Assembly: GCF_030454045.1 (NCBI RefSeq) | Contig: NZ_JAKDJE010000039.1 | Span: 1 to 27,085, forward strand | DNA from: Psychrobacter sp. | GTDB lineage: Bacteria; Pseudomonadota; Gammaproteobacteria; Pseudomonadales; Moraxellaceae | Direction of reading: 5' to 3' | Length of the DNA: 27,085 bases | Shown here: piece by piece, positions 24,842 through 27,085 of the stretch | Numbering within the stretch: the stretch's first letter is position 1 | Layout: each line of letters starts with the position of its first letter | The notes under the pieces: model-generated | What the model was told of the DNA's origin: nothing | Databases searched by the model: none | Seen by the model: the letters and a program-made list of their open reading frames with translations, nothing else | Made by a program: the position numbers and the translations under genes

Positions 24842-26119
24842 CTAAACAAAAGATTTAAGCCCATATAAGATATTTATAAATATGATTACACCAATGACAA
24901 TTTTCATGAAGCTTGTACTTTCTTGTTTTGCTTCTGCAAAATTCTGCTGAATTGAAGCTGTAACGAAGGCTATATCGGTTGAAGTAGGCTTATAGCTGTT
25001 AAAGGTGACTTCATTAGCTAAGCTTGGAATGTCATCAATAAGCTCAGTCACTTGTGGCCGAAGGTGCTTCTCATATCCTTTCCAAGGATTATCACTCTCA
25101 TAAAGTTTTCGTACGCCATAATACATATCTTCTTCAAAATAACTGTCTTGAATCCATTGATCGTAATAAGCTGGGTCCCAAAATTTGGCAGGAAGTACAG
25201 TAACCTCAGCTGTTTCATCACTGATTAAAATAGGGAATGAGCTTTGTAAAATACCATTGGGTAAATGTAACCGCCAAACGAATATACTGGTAGACTTTAA
25301 TGGTAAAGGCGTGATGCTATTAGGAATGTCAAAACCATGCATTCTAGTATGTTCGTCAGTTATGTGCTCGGCATACTTTGATATTTCTATATCATCCGTA
25401 TCAGGAATGGTATTTTTAAAAGTATAAAGTTCATGTGCAATTTCTGCTAGATAAGAAACTGGTGTTCGCCCTGTTGGATCGTATAAGACTTCAGCAGGAC
25501 AAGAATATGTCTGATCAAAAGACCATAGCATTTTATTTGCTTGGACGACATGAGCCCATACTACTTTGCCTGTTTTATATAGCTTAGCCAATTGATTCAT
25601 TTGTTCATACAAGACGTCGTCCTTCATCCATTTTGGAGGCATCATTTGTAAGTAAGCTAAATCCGCTCGATCTAAATTAGCAAATTCAATCTCCCTGTCA
25701 AACTTCAACTCCATAGTGGGTACGGGTGGCAAAGGCTGGTTGAAATCAGTATTGCTTAATATAGTAGATGGAACTAGCTCCAACACACTTTGCCAAATTG
25801 TTTGGTCTTGTAATGCCCCATCGTCACTAGCTATTATCAATGCTTGGTAAATCACTTGCTTAGGAACGAAAAAATCACACAAATCTTGGATATCACTATC
25901 AAAATCGACAAACATGTTTTCAGCCAGTGCGGCCTGATCTCCTATACAATGATCGCTTGCATCAGAGTACCAAACTGGGACTTCTCTACGAGCTCGCCCA
26001 ATGACTTCACCTAAATAATAGCTCAATATCTCAATAGTCGAGCTATTGTGCAGCGGGTATTCTAAAGAAAAGATTCGATGTTCTGTAAATTCAGGCAGTC
26101 TATTTTTAACCGTTAGCAA
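24842..26119 (-). CDS. Unrecognised large protein with C-terminal membrane anchor (downstream part of interrupted frame)
   Basis: I do not recognise this family. The open frame gives 425 residues from a TTG at 26117-26119. It is acidic and rich in Trp, Tyr and Asp, with no N-terminal signal. It ends in one hydrophobic segment of about 18 residues (MKIVIGVIIFINILYG) just before the C-terminus, so it looks tail-anchored with the bulk in the cytoplasm. The same reading frame continues upstream past a single TGA (26132-26134) into the 75-codon frame that starts at 26359. Together they would make a protein of about 505 residues. No good ATG or ribosome-binding site serves the downstream part, so translation, if any, would need re-initiation or read-through. 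It lies 40 bases upstream of the NERD gene. The base composition looks more AT-rich than the dpp genes, consistent with transfer. Confidence 0.65.
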   Translation of the reverse strand: MLTVKNRLPEFTEHRIFSLEYPLHNSSTIEILSYYLGEVIGRARREVPVWYSDASDHCIGDQAALAENMFVDFDSDIQDLCDFFVPKQVIYQALIIASDDGALQDQTIWQSVLELVPSTILSNTDFNQPLPPVPTMELKFDREIEFANLDRADLAYLQMMPPKWMKDDVLYEQMNQLAKLYKTGKVVWAHVVQANKMLWSFDQTYSCPAEVLYDPTGRTPVSYLAEIAHELYTFKNTIPDTDDIEISKYAEHITDEHTRMHGFDIPNSITPLPLKSTSIFVWRLHLPNGILQSSFPILISDETAEVTVLPAKFWDPAYYDQWIQDSYFEEDMYYGVRKLYESDNPWKGYEKHLRPQVTELIDDIPSLANEVTFNSYKPTSTDIAFVTASIQQNFAEAKQESTSFMKIVIGVIIFINILYGLKSFV

Positions 26120-26131
26120 CCAATCATCAAC

Positions 26132-26359
26132 TCACTTAAGACTGTTTATTGAATAATCAAGATTACAGTTACGAAGCTCTCTTTCATATTTAAAGTCCTG
26201 ATGTCTGGTCAAACCATCTAACTCATCAGGATTCGCCTGTTCTGACCTATCGGAGAAAAAATCATCTAACGTTAAGAGCACGCTTACCGTTTCAACAGTC
26301 GGTTGATTAGACGTAAGGAATGGCTTTTGCGAGTTAATAGAAGTCGTGCAACTTGTCAT
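26132..26359 (-). pseudogene. Upstream part of the interrupted gene, ending at an in-frame TGA
   Basis: A frame of 75 codons starts at ATG 26357-26359 and ends at TGA 26132-26134. Only four codons (Val-Asp-Asp-Trp) separate that TGA from the TTG proposed for the next entry, and both parts share the frame. The simplest reading is one gene of about 505 codons with a nonsense mutation (from TGG, CGA or GGA for example). The translation is polar and acidic, without known motifs. A small independent protein is possible but has weak translation signals. Confidence 0.5.
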
Positions 26360-26423
26360 GATTTTATCATCTTAGAAAATATTGAATTTTAGTTTATGTC
26401 GTTTAATAGTTAGCTACCGATGA

Positions 26424-26585
26424 CTACCTGTCTACTAAATGTTTCTTCTTCCATTGCACATAATTAAAGTTGTCTTTAGCAATGTCTATATGCCAATCAT
26501 AAGGAAATAAGTCTGATTGTATTTCTAGTGGAATACTATTTTTATGTATAAAACACCGATTAACTAATAACTCGAGCCTTTCCCA
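26424..26585 (-). pseudogene. 3' remnant of a gene truncated by the IS256-family element
   Basis: The minus-strand frame ending at 26424 encodes about 50 residues of plausible protein (from around ERLELLVNRCF to KKKHLVDR). Upstream, the frame enters the IS left end, where the codons read through non-coding IS sequence with only a TTG (26612) as start. The likely explanation is that the element inserted into a gene whose 5' part is beyond the window. I do not recognise the family. It lies on the same strand as, and upstream of, the interrupted anchor gene, so it may have been the first gene of that operon. Confidence 0.5.
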
Positions 26586-26630
26586 AACTCTGTGTAACTG
26601 CTTATAATCCAATGTAAAGGAGAATAAGCA

Positions 26631-27085
26631 ATGACAAAAGAAACAGAACTAAAGAAATTAGCCGAACAAATGGCTAAACACGTTGGAAGCTTCGAAGACA
26701 TCAAAGCATTTCAAAAAGAGCTCATGCAGTCATTTATTGACACTGCCTTAGAAGCCGAGATGGAAGATCATCTAGGCTATCCTAAGCATGAAAAGGCGGA
26801 TAAGCAAAACAAGCGCAACGGTCACACTAAAAAGACAGTACGCAGTGACACAGGCGATCTTGAGATATCCACCCCCAGAGACCGTGAAGGGAGCTTTGAT
26901 CCTGCATTGGTTGGCAAACACCAAACCCGTATCACTGGGCTCGATGATAAAATCATATTTCACTACAGGCATAGCCTTACGTCTTGCGCTTCGGGCAAGT
27001 GTCTCCCAGACACTTGCTGATCCTCGCTCATACGCCAAAGGTCAAACCACTACTGAGATTGTCGAAACCATCAAAGACATCTACG
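26631..27085 (+). pseudogene. IS256-family (Mutator-type) transposase, 5' part, disrupted
   Basis: ATG 26631 is preceded by AAAGGAG seven bases upstream. The first 109 codons read as a normal IS256-type transposase: an N-terminal helical segment (LAEQMAKHVGSFEDIKAF), the conserved EMEDHLGYPKHEK, RNGHTKKTVRSD, and STPRDREGSFDPALVGKHQTR followed by ITGLDDKI. After codon 110 the frame changes to an unrelated sequence and stops at TGA 27018-27020. The expected continuation (YAKGQTTTEIVETIKDIY) resumes in another frame at 27031 and runs off the window. A palindromic insert of net 67-70 bases explains this. The DDE catalytic residues would lie outside the window. This copy is therefore probably inactive. 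Confidence 0.85.
26961..27030. repeat. Palindromic insert inside the transposase gene
   Basis: The inserted segment contains a perfect 10-bp inverted repeat, GCAAGTGTCT (26995-27004) and AGACACTTGC (27008-27017), around a CCC loop. A second stem is CTTGC (26983-26987) with GCAAG (26995-26999) around GCTTCGG. The two stems share an arm, so they are alternatives. The plus-strand frame leading into YAKGQ is open through the whole insert. Borders are inferred from where transposase similarity stops and resumes and may be off by several bases. Confidence 0.7.

Larger units (their letters stand above)
26583..27085 (+). mobile_element. Left end of an IS256-family insertion sequence (continues past window)
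   Basis: The transposase N-terminus identifies the family. Upstream of its ATG the stretch from about 26585 (AACTCTGTGTAACTGCTTAT) resembles the CTGTGTAA-containing terminal inverted repeat of IS256 elements, so I place the end near 26583. The exact boundary, the other end and any target-site duplication cannot be seen here. Confidence 0.75.

Noticed and set aside
26132..26134. TGA as a selenocysteine codon
   Set aside because: No Cys-like redox motif surrounds the position and I see no convincing stem-loop directly after it. A nonsense mutation is simpler.

Overview
The window reads as chromosomal DNA of a Moraxellaceae gammaproteobacterium, most likely Psychrobacter. This rests on the combination of a choline-to-betaine cluster, a DppA that is close to the enterobacterial protein, ExaC-type aldehyde dehydrogenase with DUF779, moderate GC with AT-rich intergenic DNA, and the tRNA sequences. 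The genus assignment is inference, because no rRNA or species marker is present.

Left part (1-7.7 kb, minus strand): a YgjP-type metallopeptidase gene is followed by choline/betaine genes. betT (BCCT choline transporter) is a separate unit with its own terminator. An apparent operon runs SMR exporter - TetR regulator - betB - betA and ends in its own terminator. Choline enters by BetT and is oxidised by BetA and BetB to glycine betaine. The TetR protein probably senses a ligand. The SMR pump in the same operon may move quaternary ammonium compounds.

Middle (8.0-13.4 kb): tRNA-Asn(GTT) with a near-consensus promoter and a terminator, a small ribbon-helix-helix-like protein, a lipoprotein gene broken by one extra base in a nine-A run, tRNA-Ser(TGA), a GAPDH/Epd-family dehydrogenase and a Pif1-like helicase. 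Then 13.8-17.2 kb (plus strand) carries an alcohol/aldehyde oxidation set: ExaC-type aldehyde dehydrogenase, AdhP-type zinc alcohol dehydrogenase and a DUF779 protein.

17.8-23.8 kb (plus strand): a complete dipeptide ABC importer, dppABCDF. A hairpin and short degenerate tandem repeats lie in the dppA-dppB gap, and another short tandem repeat lies in the dppB-dppC gap.

Right end (23.8-27.1 kb): an accessory-looking patch on the minus strand. It holds a NERD-domain protein with a C-terminal topoisomerase-type zinc finger, a large unrecognised protein with a C-terminal membrane anchor whose frame is interrupted by one TGA, and the 3' remnant of a third gene. It is bordered by an IS256-family element that cuts the third gene. 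The IS transposase is itself broken by a palindromic insert of about 67-70 bp. This patch is the likeliest place for something undescribed, but it is visibly decayed here and no function can be read from sequence alone.
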